64,000 nucleotides of DNA from Cryptomeria japonica (taxonomy: Eukaryota > Streptophyta > Pinopsida > Cupressales > Cupressaceae). Location: contig NC_081414.1 of NCBI RefSeq assembly GCF_030272615.1, forward strand, positions 340,792,502 through 340,856,501. The letters are read 5' to 3'. The notes beneath the pieces are model-generated. The model was given only the letters and a program-made list of their open reading frames with translations. It was not told the DNA's origin and made no database searches. Position numbers and translations under genes: made by a program. Each line of letters opens with the position of its first letter. The stretch's first letter is position 1. Shown here in pieces: positions 33,165 through 43,299 of the stretch.

Positions 33165-35278
33165 ACGACTGTCTTGTACCACTACCACCTGACTCTATCT
33201 GTCTCTATGGCTGTGGGTGAGAAGATCCTCTAGATGTCTATCTCCCATGATCACCACTCCTCTGAGGAGGTCCCATGACCCCACCACTACTAGTGTCCAT
33301 CAACATGATGGTATGATAACTACTTGCTCTCTAGCTCTCTATAACTGCTTCCTCATATCATCGTTGCCAGTGGGAAGTCTCCTTACCAGCCTAAACTAAT
33401 TCTCTAATAGTGTCAGTCGAGAGAGTACCTGATCCAACTTGTTGAAAGTGATCAAGAAGGCCCTGAGTATCCTGTTGTCTCCTAACAGCTCTATCCTACT
33501 CACTCATAAGAGCCTACACATGTGCTCAAAGCTGATCAATCCATGCTCTCAGACTATCAATGGTATCCTGCCCTAGCACATCATGCTCTGGTGCATCTTG
33601 CTCTGGCATATCATGCACTGGTGCATCCTGCTTTGGTAAATCCTGTTGTGGTGGATGAACCCCAATCCCCTGACCACCAATCTATCCAACTACTGGAATC
33701 TCGGTCCAAGTAAATCTCTGAACCCGTCATCTAATTAGGAAAACATGATCCTCAAGATCCTTATCATCTCCACCATGCATTGTAATAACCCTAGGATCTA
33801 GCTGAATCTGTCTAAAATCAATGCCTCTCCTACAACAACCCATCCAGTCCAGTCACCCTACCTCTTGTCAATGGCAACCCTCTCGGTGATCTCATACCTA
33901 CCCTGCCATGCTCCCTCCCAATCCATCCAACATCTCTCCCACCCATAGGACATACTCTCTCAATCCTGCCAGCCAATCCAAATGGTCCTCCAAGGACTCT
34001 CAATTGACCTCCCCTCTGTCTAAGTCTCCTCCCACCACCACCTCCATCCCCACCCTCATCTCCACCTCCCCCACCCTCATGAGAAGCTCTAAGCTCTCAT
34101 CTCCATCTCCATCTCCGTCTCCTAGAAACTGGATCATCATCATCTCCTAAGCTGGGAGGAGGATTTGCTAGATCAGTAATGCGAGGAAATGGATGAGCTA
34201 ATATGTATTGAGCATAAACTGTAGTAACCCCGGGATCAAAAATGTGTAATCTCATATCATAAGCCACTCTCAGCATAGCAACAAACTCTACATGAGAAAT
34301 CTCAAATGACAGGTAAGGTCCCCAATCTCGTCTATCTCTGTACCACCGAGCATATATTGTCACACCAGTAGGAATAGGTTGGTTGATACCAAACTATCTC
34401 AATATGCGACCAATCAACTATTGCTCAACAATGTAAGGAGTCCAACCAATGAGATATCTACTCTGCATGATACATGATAATGTCTATACATCATCCATCC
34501 GTGGCTCACAATCAAGATATGGTCTCCAAGTAATGCTATCTAATGAATCAAGCACCCAACACCAATACTCCATCTTACCTAGCTTATGTTGAGTAAGGAT
34601 GCCTGCATAAAAATATACATATGGTTGTCTCTCTCCATGAACTCTGTGATGGATAGGTCGAGTAATAGCAATGTGCTCCCAGCACCAGATCTACAATAAA
34701 GTGCATCCTGTAGACAAACTCGCACTCTCATCATACACTACTTGATGAAGATCATGATATAAATGTGCCAGCATGTAAACACCCCAAGCATATCAAGTAC
34801 AATGTTGCATCATACTCAAGAGAATCTCACCCCATCCACTCGAAAAACCTCGTGATCTCCTATCAGGACATATAAATCCTCCAACCAGACCATCAAGAAT
34901 AACAAGAAGAGCCTCATAATACATAACCATATCTATCCATCGGATCTCTCCTCTACTAATGCTATCATGAACAAACATGACTTTGCTAGCCTCTATACCA
35001 GCATGATCCTAAAAATCATACTGCACTAGCTTGCCAGTCACTGGGATGTGTAGAATCTTGTAGACATCCTCAAGAGTCACACTAATCTCACCCGTAGGTA
35101 GGTGGAAAGTGTTATGCTTATTGTGCCATCTCTTGGTTAACGCCATCAATAATCTTCTATTATGCATAATCTCAGGCATATATAATAATTGGCATAAATC
35201 ATAGGCATCTATATGTCTAATCTCAACTTGTGTCAACTCTGGAACTAAATGATGCACACCGGTAATTTCTCCAAACAC
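33165..35278 (-). pseudogene. Antisense plant mobile domain (PMD/MAIN-like) ORF carried by E2
   Basis: On the strand opposite to gag-pol, one frame runs from an ATG at 35278 to about 34090, interrupted only by stops. It has LPELTQ-type start HHLVPELTQVEIRHID, LLMALTKRWHNKHNTFHLPT followed by GEISVTLEDVYKILHIPVTG, which is the N-terminal signature of the plant mobile domain, then YAWGVYMLAHLYHDLHQ and IWCWEHIAITRPIHHRV, the characteristic aromatic helix and W-W motif. A Gly/Arg-rich tail (34090-33980) and, after a frame change near 33820, a QDAP/HD-rich repeat (33680-33560) and a Gln-rich end follow. About eight stops occur. Host PMD proteins (MAIN, MAIL) act in silencing and genome stability; captured copies are known from transposons. 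Confidence 0.82.
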
Positions 35279-35760
35279 TAGAGAACATCAAGTTTCTCCT
35301 ATTTTGACAAGAGAAATCAATCAATCATCAAATCATCTATCTATCTATCAAATCAAAACTAAATCAACATCTATCTATCTATCAAATCAAAACTAAATCA
35401 TCATCTATCTATCTATCAAAACAAATTGAAGCAACTTACACTATCAAAATATTTTAAAACATAAAAATCATGGTTTTCTATCAATCATTGAGTTTACTCA
35501 AAACTCTACTAAGCTCTTACATCAGAAACTAAATCGGTTTCTTAGAGCTACTCTATCAATCACACTAATCAAAGCAATCCAATCTATTAATCCAGCTAAT
35601 CAAATATATCAATCCAACAATCAAAGCTATCTATTGATCTATCAATCATGGAATCACTCAATCAAGACCCTATTTCATCATCAATGCATATCAAACACAT
35701 TAAATCTAATCATCAAAGTGATTTTTAATCTTTGGATTTATCAAAAACATCAAATTTGAA
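35279..35760 (-). other. Leader of the antisense ORF, with a short tandem repeat
   Basis: Between the antisense start and the motif array. At 35329-35430 a unit of about 37 bases built from ATCTATCTATCAAATCAAAA and ACTAAATCA is repeated almost three times. The rest has frequent AATCAATC words. No coding sequence. Confidence 0.6.
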
Positions 35761-36058
35761 CAAAAGCGCTATCCTATTGAGAATTTGCACTAAATATAAA
35801 GGCATTTGCTCTAAATTAGAGAATATGTGCTATATTTTTTAACAAATGCGCTAAATCTACAAGCATACACGCTAACCCATGCAAAAGCGCTAGTTTTCTG
35901 AGCAAAAGCACTAACAAACAATGCATTTCTGCTATCCTATGCATAAGCACTAAGAACTTTAACACATGTGCTAATAGAAATAGCATATGTGCTAATCCTT
36001 GCATTTGCACTAAACCAAAATGCATTTGCGCTAAAACAAATTGCAAAAGCGCTAACCT
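35761..36058 (-). repeat. Inverted motif array near the E2 3' end (reverse complement of the 5' array)
   Basis: About 15 copies of GCAWWWGCGCTAA on the plus strand (for example CAAAAGCGCTATCC, GCATTTGCACTAAA, GCATATGTGCTAAT, GCATTTGCGCTAAA, GCAAAAGCGCTAAC) occur every 18-25 bases. On the minus strand this is GTTAGCGCWWWTGC, the same motif as in the 22172-22478 array. Thus each array has the same polarity with respect to the ORF that follows it: gag on plus, PMD on minus. Confidence 0.85.
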
Positions 36059-36480
36059 AACGCCAAAAAAATTCAATTTTTTTTTTTGAAAATTCAAAAA
36101 TGCGCGAAAACATGAAAATTTGAACGCAAACTTGAAAAAAAAGCTCAAGATAAGATACCATTTCACCACCTCAACAAGAATATTTTCTCCACAAGCTAAC
36201 AAGGATAACAATGAAATTAAAATTAGCCTTGGTTAATTTTATATTTACTATTTGAAGAGTAATTAATTTCAAATGGGGCAATTTACTTTTTTTTTTTCCA
36301 AATGAATTTAATTGACTAAATTTTTATCAATTATCATGAGATTGATCATTCAAAACATAATTTTTGACAATTTCATGGTCAATCTCCTCAAGGGGCACAC
36401 AATCAGGATTTTTATCTCAATCAGGCACATTATCGAGACTTGATTTAATCTTTGAAACAATGTTGTCTCAACATCATTTC
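36059..36480 (+). other. E2 spacer before the polypurine tract
   Basis: AT-rich, including T-runs at 36073 and 36288. GGGGCACACAATCAGG near 36391 and a TTTGAAACAATG phrase at 36450 resemble the sequence before the tract in element G (2460-2470, TTTGAAACAATGCTTAG). No coding region. Confidence 0.55.
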
Positions 36481-36494
36481 AAAGAGGGGAAAAA
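36481..36494 (+). other. E2 polypurine tract
   Basis: AAAGAGGGGAAAAA immediately before the 3' LTR start TGTATACACA. Confidence 0.9.
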
Positions 36495-37592
36495 TGTATA
36501 CACATAAAAATTGGCTATGAGCAATTAAATAAATATTTTATATTTATTTAATGATTATTCTTCTATTAAATAGTTAATTTGAAAACATTAATTTATTTAA
36601 TTCATTTTCATGTCTTTCTATTAATTAATTCATTTATCCTATTCCTCTAATTAATTAAATATCTAATATTTAATTCTCCTTCAAACAATTAAATATCTAA
36701 TATTTAATAGTTATTCTCCTATCCTGTAGTCTCAAATATTAAATGATTTCCTAAATTATTTAATCCCTTTTCCAACTCACCTTCCATCTCCACTTCATCT
36801 TCCCTTTGCCAACTCATCAAACATGTGGCTAAGGAAATTAATATTTATTAAATATTAATTAATCATTTATGTCCAACCTCCAAACATAATGAATATTGTG
36901 TACGTACACATATTTCATAACCATTTCCTATATTCTCTCCAACACCCTCTACATCTTAGGAAGGACTTGAGTCCACTTGTCCTAACATGCCTAAATTTCC
37001 TCCAACCATCCCTAGATTCTCTTAGTCAGCAACCCAGTCAAGGTGAGATGAGTGACACTTGTCTTCTCCTTCCCCCTTTCTCTCAACCTTCATCTTTTCT
37101 CATAGCCATTCAAATCTACAGATCTGATTAGGACCATTGATCTGAGCCACATCATATAATCCTCTCAAGGTCTATAAAATCAAGAGCTTTAGTTGAGAGA
37201 GAGTTATTCTTCAAATTGATCATATGCATCCATGAGTTTTTGAAGCAAATAGCAAATAGAAAATAGAAAATAGCATATAGCATCATAGTATAATCATTTA
37301 GCACAATCATGTAGTATTGCATATCATAGCATCAGTTAACTACAAGTTATCAGTCCATTCTTCATATGCCATCTTGGAAGCCATGAGTGCATTGTCTGAA
37401 AGCACACCATCTACAAGCAGGAACAGTGGAGTTAGGACACAATGAGACATAAACCATGAAGGTAATATTAGTATTTTATTTCATATGTAGTTTCATTGGT
37501 TGAAATTGGATTTCCTGTAGTATTTCTATTTGTATTTTGTGAAACTAAATTATTATAGGTAACATTTTGAGGATGAAATTCAAGTCGACACA
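36495..37592 (+). repeat. E2 3' LTR
   Basis: It matches 20997-22106 with a few percent substitutions and several small indels in the AT-rich first 250 bases. The TATA box is at 37173-37179. It ends ...AAGTCGACACA, followed by the duplicated CAATC. Confidence 0.92.
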
Positions 37593-38167
37593 CAATCCAT
37601 TAAACCTTCAAAGAATGCAAAAATTGACCAAAAACAAAGAAAAGTGCCTTCCAAAATCTTGTATTCTGATTATTGCTTTCAGAATCCAAGTACACCAACC
37701 TTGGTAAACATGTAAGAGGGGGTTTATATATCTTTCCCACATGTGGAGTCCTTCCATGGCATTGGGAAATTCCTAAATCCACCGCTAACCAATTTCAGGA
37801 CAAAAGTTGTCATGACAACTTTTTGCAACTTCATGATTTTTGCACTTTTGATCTCTCCCACCTAAGAGACCTATAGCCAGTCATCACATATGACATGTCA
37901 AACATTTCTAAGGCCTATTTAACCCTCTCTAATGCTTTTTCCAACTTTTAGCAGTTTTGACCAACAAAAAGGCCAAACACCTACTCAAACTCACTATTTA
38001 CACAAAAATGCAAACCTAGGTAAAATGAACTCCACCTAGGACTACATTGACCAATTACACACTCTTGGACCCTACTGGAGTCCTTATTCCCTACTGACTT
38101 AGCTAGGGCTAGTACAAGTCAAAATTTGCAAAAATAAGAAAGTTAGAACCGAAGTGTTGTTGCACCA
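37593..38167 (-). repeat. E1 LTR, right copy, second part, with right CAATC duplication
   Basis: CAATC (37593-37597) and CATTAAACCTTCAAAGAATG resume exactly where the LTR broke off at 20996, matching 14668-15242. The segment ends TTGCACCA, which is the element 5' end TGGTGCAA on the minus strand. Confidence 0.92.
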
Positions 38168-38223
38168 CTAGGGCTTGAGAAAGATCTCCACTTTGGCACC
38201 CAATTTGATTTTAGGTTGATTTC
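38168..38223 (-). other. Right CTAGG duplication of E1 and short flank
   Basis: CTAGG (38168-38172) closes E1. The next 51 bases should be the continuation of element F, because E1 inserted into it, but they are too short to assign. They end where Copia C1 starts. Confidence 0.6.
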
Positions 38224-39393
38224 TGTTGGCAATATTGATTATGTGTTATCATTGATGTCAACATTGTATCCTAGTTGGATATGGTTCTCTCCTAATTGGT
38301 TGCTGCTATCCCAGTTAATTCCTAGTTTTGAGTTGGACTTGGTTTTGGCTAACTCTAATCTGGTATGATTAGATTGTTGGATTTAGTTTTGGATAGTTAT
38401 TCACAATGTTTATATGCTTGTCATATTCAGTTGGTTCATGATTTTGTGCTCTAGAAGCTATCATTTATGTTCCCAATTGATATTTCTTGGTACCAGTTAG
38501 CTTTACTGGTTGGTGATATTGGATGATTTGGTTAAGTGATTTTGGTATGGCATATGGAAATGATTTCTAATGTGCTAAAGGTGTTTCTTGATCATGTCCT
38601 AATTGTTTGGTGGCTTTGCATTAGCTAGCATGATGATTTGGTGGTCCTATTTGGATCTGATTGGTTATTTTGTTTTATTTCACTAAGGGTTTGTACTAGT
38701 TGGTGAAACATGTTGGAGATTGGTTTTAGCATGATTTCTGATGGGTATAATTGTTTGGGAATTAGAATTAGGACCATGCTATTTAATGTAAATAATAATA
38801 TTGGTCTGATGGTATCGTGTGATGTAATTTTGTAGTTATGGGTTTAGGGTTTACTCAACCTTGTTATCAAGGTTGATGATCTGTATTTATAGGTGTCTTA
38901 TTCATGTAATTTGGTATCAGTGTGGTTATGTCTGCATTATCAGAGAAAGGTTTATGTGCGAACAAGGTTAGATCATTGAGCAAAGGTTGTAAAGGATTTG
39001 GTATTGCAGGGAAAACATTTATGCTTAACCAAAATTGTACCAAGCATTAGAAGATACTACTTTCACAATTCATTTTCTCCAGATTGTAGTCCGATGTTTA
39101 GGTAAGTTAGTGAGACTTCTTTTTGGTAGTAAGCTCTGGGCAGTCGGCCTGATTACAAGTGCAATCCCCATTGTAATTATTTCACATACTTCTCTAGAAG
39201 TATTATCTGACTATGGGTAGGGTAAAAAATATTGGTGTTGTGTGTATTGTGCTTTCATGTTTTATCTTTCACTATGATGTTCTTATCTTCTTCTGGTAAA
39301 AGTTTTATAATTTTCTTTAACTATTAAACTTGTGGAAAACTGATTCACATTGCCCCCCTCTCAGTTTTCCTTTGGTATCAGAATGTTATAACA
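38224..39393 (+). repeat. C1 5' LTR
   Basis: It starts TGTTGGCAATATTGATTATG and ends ...GTTATAACA just before ATTGGTATCAGAG, 1170 bp. The end zone has the CCCCCCTCTC tract that C2 and C3 LTRs also show. ATCATTGATGTCAACA near the start is shared with C2. Confidence 0.85.
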
Positions 39394-39395
39394 AT

Positions 39396-39407
39396 TGGTA
39401 TCAGAGA
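39396..39407 (+). other. C1 primer-binding site (initiator Met tRNA)
   Basis: TGGTATCAGAGA two bases after the LTR end, matching the standard plant Copia primer site except at its last base. Confidence 0.85.
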
Positions 39408-39448
39408 AAGGTCCTCTTTGCAGAAGCTTAACCACTTGAGGAGATCCA

Positions 39449-40340
39449 ATGGCATAAACTTCTACATTTAATCCCTATCGGAAGGAGAGTCCCACTTTTG
39501 ATGGTATAAATTAAAAATTATGGAAGGAGCAAATGAAGATTCATCTGAGATGTCTTGGAGCTGAAGTTTGGGAGATAGTAGGGAATGGGTATACACCTCA
39601 TGATCCTAATTCTAGAACACCGACACATCCTCATGAGTAGAAAAGAGATGATAATGATTTCAAAGACAAAGAAGCATTGTTAAGTGCCCTATTTGATGAG
39701 AAGCGATTGAATGTCATAGAATTGGAAAATTCAAAGCAAATTTGGTTGAAGCTTGAAACTCTTTATGAGGGTGACCAAGTAGTAAAGATTGCAAAACTTG
39801 AAGGTTTCCGGGTGAGATATGAAACTTTGAAGATGGAAGAAGATGAGAAGATAAGTTCTTTCATGGATAGAGTGAATGAGATTGTCATAGGAATCAAATG
39901 TTGCAGTGGAAATGTCACTAAGGATGAGGTTGTGTCAAAGATTCTGAGAGTTCTACCTCCAACTTACAAAATGAACGCTACTGCATTTAATGAACCGTGG
40001 ACAATGTCAAGTACCCCTATTACCAAAGATACATTACTTGAGAAGTTGACTGATTTTAAGCTCGAGGAACTTGGAGATTAGAGTGCTACTAAAATTGAGA
40101 CCACATTTAAAGTATCTACCTCTCGTAAGAAGAAGATAGATTGGAAAGAGTTATATGCTAAAGATTTGAAAGACATTGAGAGAGAAGACAAAGAAATTGA
40201 AGAGTTGGAAGGCCTAATTACCAGAAGAATCCCTAAAGAACCGGCTGGAAGTAAGTATGAAGGAAAAGTTCCTTTTAAATGTTTTTCATGCAATAAGATT
40301 GGTCATTTTTCTTCTAGATGTCTTTAAAGAGCTTCTAGGA
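39449..40340 (+). pseudogene. C1 Gag (UBN2 type) with zinc knuckle
   Basis: The likely ATG is at 39449, followed two codons later by a stop. The frame shows SPTFDGIN, KLWKEQMKIHLRCLGAEVWE, then an open run from 39677: LENSKQIWLKLETLYEGDQV, KIAKLEGFRVRYETLKMEED, EKISSFMDRVNEIV, KILRVLPPTYKMNATAF. This is the UBN2/gag-polypeptide family of plant Copia elements. The frame stops at LEELGD, resumes, and has the knuckle CFSCNKIGHFSSRC (about 40280-40320), an intact CX2CX4HX4C. An Asp run encoded by GAT repeats follows at 40456-40490. Confidence 0.85.
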
Positions 40341-40589
40341 ATCAATAAAAATTTATGAGAAGTTATAAGCCTAATCCCAAATATCAAAGAAGACCTAGAT
40401 TTAGAAGGAATAAGGATAAATCATGTTACTATGCTGGTGATGATGATTTTGGTATTATTGATGATGATGATGATGATGATGATGAACCTGTAAGTGGATC
40501 CAAGAATGGAAGCTCCAGTAAAGGTTGAGTTTTTATTACCATTAAGGATGATTATTTGGAACCTATCATTGATACAACTCATATTGAGG

Positions 40590-41432
40590 AGAAGGCTCTA
40601 GCCGCTAAAATTGAAGAGAAGGATCAATATATCTGGATTGGAAATCGCATCTGGAACTCAAACCAAAGGAAATATCTTTCATTTGAACTTCAGTGAGAGG
40701 GCTTGCTTGATTGCTCAGATTGATGAAAGTTGGCTATGGCATAAGAGGATGTGTTACGTGAATTTTGATTTCATAGTGAAGATCAGTTCAACATAGGCTG
40801 TCAAAGTTTTGCCCAAGATTATTAAGCCCCATAATTTGGTATGTAGAGAATGTCATATTAGTAAGAAAGTTAGAAATTCTTTTAGAAGCATACATGATAG
40901 ATCTAATGAAATTCTTGATCTTATTCATATTGATCTATGTGGATCAGCAAGGACTAAAAGTTTTTTAAGGTAATAGATACTTTAAGTTGCTTATTGGTGA
41001 CTATTCTAGAATGATGTGGATTGCATTTTTTAAAGAAAAATTGGAAGCTCTTGAAAAATTCAAAATTTCTGTGGGTGAGATAGAAACAAGATTGAAGATA
41101 AAATGTTTAAGGCCAGATCAAGGCGGCGAATTTACATCCAGTGAGTTTAACAACTTTTGTGAGATGCATGGAATTAGAAGACAATTTTATGCACCTAGAA
41201 CCCCACAAAAAAATGGAATAGTGGAAAGGAAAAATAGAACTATGTTAGATGCTACTAGGTCAATGATGATTAAAGCCAAGTTGTCTAATATGTATTGGAG
41301 AGAAGTTGTCAATATTGTGGTATACACTTTCAACAGAGTTCACATAAAAGGTGATATCAGTAAGACTCCTTATGAATTAAGGTTTGGTCATACTCCTACT
41401 ATCAGATATTTGAAAAGTTTTGGAAGCAAATG
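40590..41432 (+). pseudogene. C1 GAG-pre-integrase and integrase, protease deleted
   Basis: By comparison with C2 the protease is missing: LAAKIEEK is followed within a few codons by GLEIASGTQTKGNIFHLNFS, which in C2 comes about 110 codons later. LIAQIDESWLWHKRMCYVNF is the GAG-pre-integrase HX..H/WH.R. region, and VCRECHISK ends the zinc-binding part. The core has LDLIHIDLCG (first Asp), then stops, then DYSRMMWIAFFKEKLEALEK, CLRPDQGGEFTSSEFNNFCE (second Asp), and RTPQKNGIVERKNRTML with the Glu. The catalytic D-D-E is therefore present but the frame is broken near 40970. It ends at FGSKC, where E3 interrupts it. Confidence 0.85.
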
Positions 41433-43066
41433 TGTAGCGTCATAAATTGTACACCCTTGCTAGGGTGGTACAATTCCACTCTTGGTTTAGCACCTTCCTT
41501 AGTGTGTTTTGTATCTTGCATTTCTAATCTCCTTTAAGCATTTAATTAATCAATTTAATTAAATCTAAATTCATATTTTATCACTTCACACATCATAAAG
41601 TTGGGCCCTTTACCCTAAGTGCGCCTCTTTTTATTTTATTCTTTCAATTAATCATTAAATCATAAACCCTAATTATGTCCTATTTTGATCTTTAAGGCCC
41701 GATTTCGCATATCAAAACACCTCAGAATTAGCTGTAACTTTGGGATTCAGTCTAATATCATCATATCTAATGGCCCTAAAAATTTGGTGAAAAGTTGGTC
41801 AGACCAAGTACACTTTGCTCTTGGTCCCTGACATTTTTTCTAAAAAATTTGGGAACATAATTTTATGATCTTATAATTATTAACCCTGAAAGATTGGTGG
41901 GAAATTCAAATCTTAGGTCAGCCTAAAGATGAAATTAAGATCTAGGGTTTCATACATAAGAGGTCTCTTTCTTCATTTGAAGGTCTAAGGAATCAAATCT
42001 AGGAAAAAGCTTTTGGAACAATCACAAGGAGCCTTCTATGTAGTGAAATAGTAGATCTGTTGAAGTCTATAACAACATTCAACAACACCTATCAAGATTT
42101 CATCAATCATTCTTTCATCATTTGGGGGATTTTGAAGATGTAGGAAAGCAATAGGAGATCACCGACTAAAGATTGGCTTGTACCTCTCCCTTGGGGTTTG
42201 GTATGGTTTCATATTGTTTCCATGTATTTGATTTACATTTATTCTTTAGATCACTTTGCATCATTGATTTAGGGAATTTATTTTGTCAATTACAAGGAAT
42301 TAGGGTTTACTCTTTAGGGTTGCTCTACAATGTTTACTCTCATCTTAGGATCTTGCATACAAACAAGATTCTTGCACACACTATTTTACTATAAAAATCA
42401 ACTATTTGTTAAGGTGGAAATCACAGAAAGAGGGGTTTGACTAAGGCAAAACCTATATAGCCACCCAAAACTCTATTTTCAGCTACAGATGCAAATTCAA
42501 GATTTGAGCATCATTGCAAGTTTTAGGACTGACAAAGCACAGAGAGACTATTCTGAGAATCAAATTTGGATAGAAACCCCTGGGATAGGGGCATGGCACC
42601 CTGGTCCTCCCTATTTTTAGCATAATTTGGTGGATCAGTAGTTCAAAACTCTCATATCCCAGTCTGTTAGGTAAAACTTCTAGTTTGCAGAATCAAGACA
42701 GGGGCACAACATTTCGGTCCTAGACATTTTGGCTCAGATTTTTAGCATAGGTACACCTCTGAATTTATCTCCCAATCTCTACTTTTCAGTAGTATATTAG
42801 TTGTTCTCAGTTCTATATTCTCATATTAGGGTTACTTGTGTACATTTGTGTTTTAGGTTAAGTCATTCAAATCCACACTTTGCATCTCTCCTATCTCTCA
42901 TTTGCAGAAAGGGAATAGAAACCCTAAAAGGTAATCCATGGCTCTCTCTTTCCCATAAGAAGTAGCTAAAGTGTGTTACCTTCCTAGGCTCTTTCATATT
43001 CCATGAGTGTGTATGCGAGAGTGGGATTAGGGTTTCCTCACTTAGTGTCACTTTTTCCCCTACACA
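41433..43066 (+). repeat. E3 5' LTR
   Basis: It starts TGTAGCGTCATAAATTGTAC and ends ...CCCCTACACA before the primer site, about 1.6 kb. Phrases GGGGTTTGACTAAGGC and GGCACCCTGGTCCTCC recur in diverged form at 8950-9560. No second copy lies downstream. Confidence 0.75.
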
Positions 43067-43067
43067 T

Positions 43068-43090
43068 CTTTGGTGAACCCGACATGAATC
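43068..43090 (+). other. E3 primer-binding site
   Basis: CTTTGGTGAACCCGACATGA begins one or two bases after the LTR end. The TGGTGAACCCGAC-like sequence is of the type used by some plant Ty3/gypsy elements; I do not name the tRNA. Confidence 0.65.
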
Positions 43091-43299
43091 CAATCTTATT
43101 TTTATTGCATTGCATTGTTAGATCCCACTTATGAAGACTTGGCTGCTCTGCTTCTAGTCTAGATTTATCATCTTTTCATTTTTCTTTATAAACATTAAAT
43201 TCCCCCCAAAAAAATGTGAAAAATTCAAGAAAAAGAAAAAAAGAGCTTTCTTTTTACTTGCATTGTGTGTTTAAATTTCATTCAATTTCCATTTCAAAA

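Larger units (their letters stand above)
20997..37592 (+). mobile_element. Ty3/gypsy element E2, 16.6 kb, with G-patch and antisense PMD ORF
   Basis: A structurally complete plus-strand LTR retrotransposon nested in the right LTR of E1. Its order is 5' LTR, primer site, motif array, long leader, gag, protease, G-patch region, coiled linker, RT with degenerate RNase H, integrase, 3'UTR motif, antisense plant-mobile-domain ORF, inverted motif array, polypurine tract and 3' LTR. The degenerate RNase H, long 3' non-coding part and antisense ORF point to the Tat-type side of plant Ty3/gypsy (known of the family). I see no second RNase H between RNase H and integrase. LTRs differ by only a few percent by eye. 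RT and integrase both carry active-site changes, so this copy is dead. Confidence 0.92.
13868..38167 (-). mobile_element. Ty3/gypsy chromovirus E1, split by element E2
   Basis: A complete but decayed minus-strand LTR retrotransposon of about 7.7 kb once the nested 16.6-kb E2 is removed. It has LTRs at 13868-15242 and 19945-20996 plus 37598-38167, a primer site for initiator tRNA, a polypurine tract, and gag, protease, RT, RNase H and integrase with a C-terminal chromodomain in a nearly single frame. The chromodomain places it among the chromoviruses. Flanking CTAGG duplications show that it integrated into element F. By eye the two LTRs differ at roughly 8% of sites in their first 290 bases, which makes E1 older than E2. 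Confidence 0.92.
38224..41432 (+). mobile_element. Ty1/Copia element C1, 3' truncated
   Basis: 5' LTR, initiator-tRNA primer site, UBN2-type gag with zinc knuckle, a missing protease, GAG-pre-integrase and integrase. It is cut inside the integrase after FGSKC by the start of E3 (41433). The rest (RT, RNase H, 3' LTR) is not found in this window. Gag and integrase are similar enough to C2 to be the same or a sister family. Confidence 0.85.

Noticed and set aside
35816-36211. 131-codon minus-strand frame with a repetitive LAxMxxLLA-type peptide
   Set aside because: It is simply the translation of the inverted motif array and its flank; the repeat is better explained at the DNA or RNA level.
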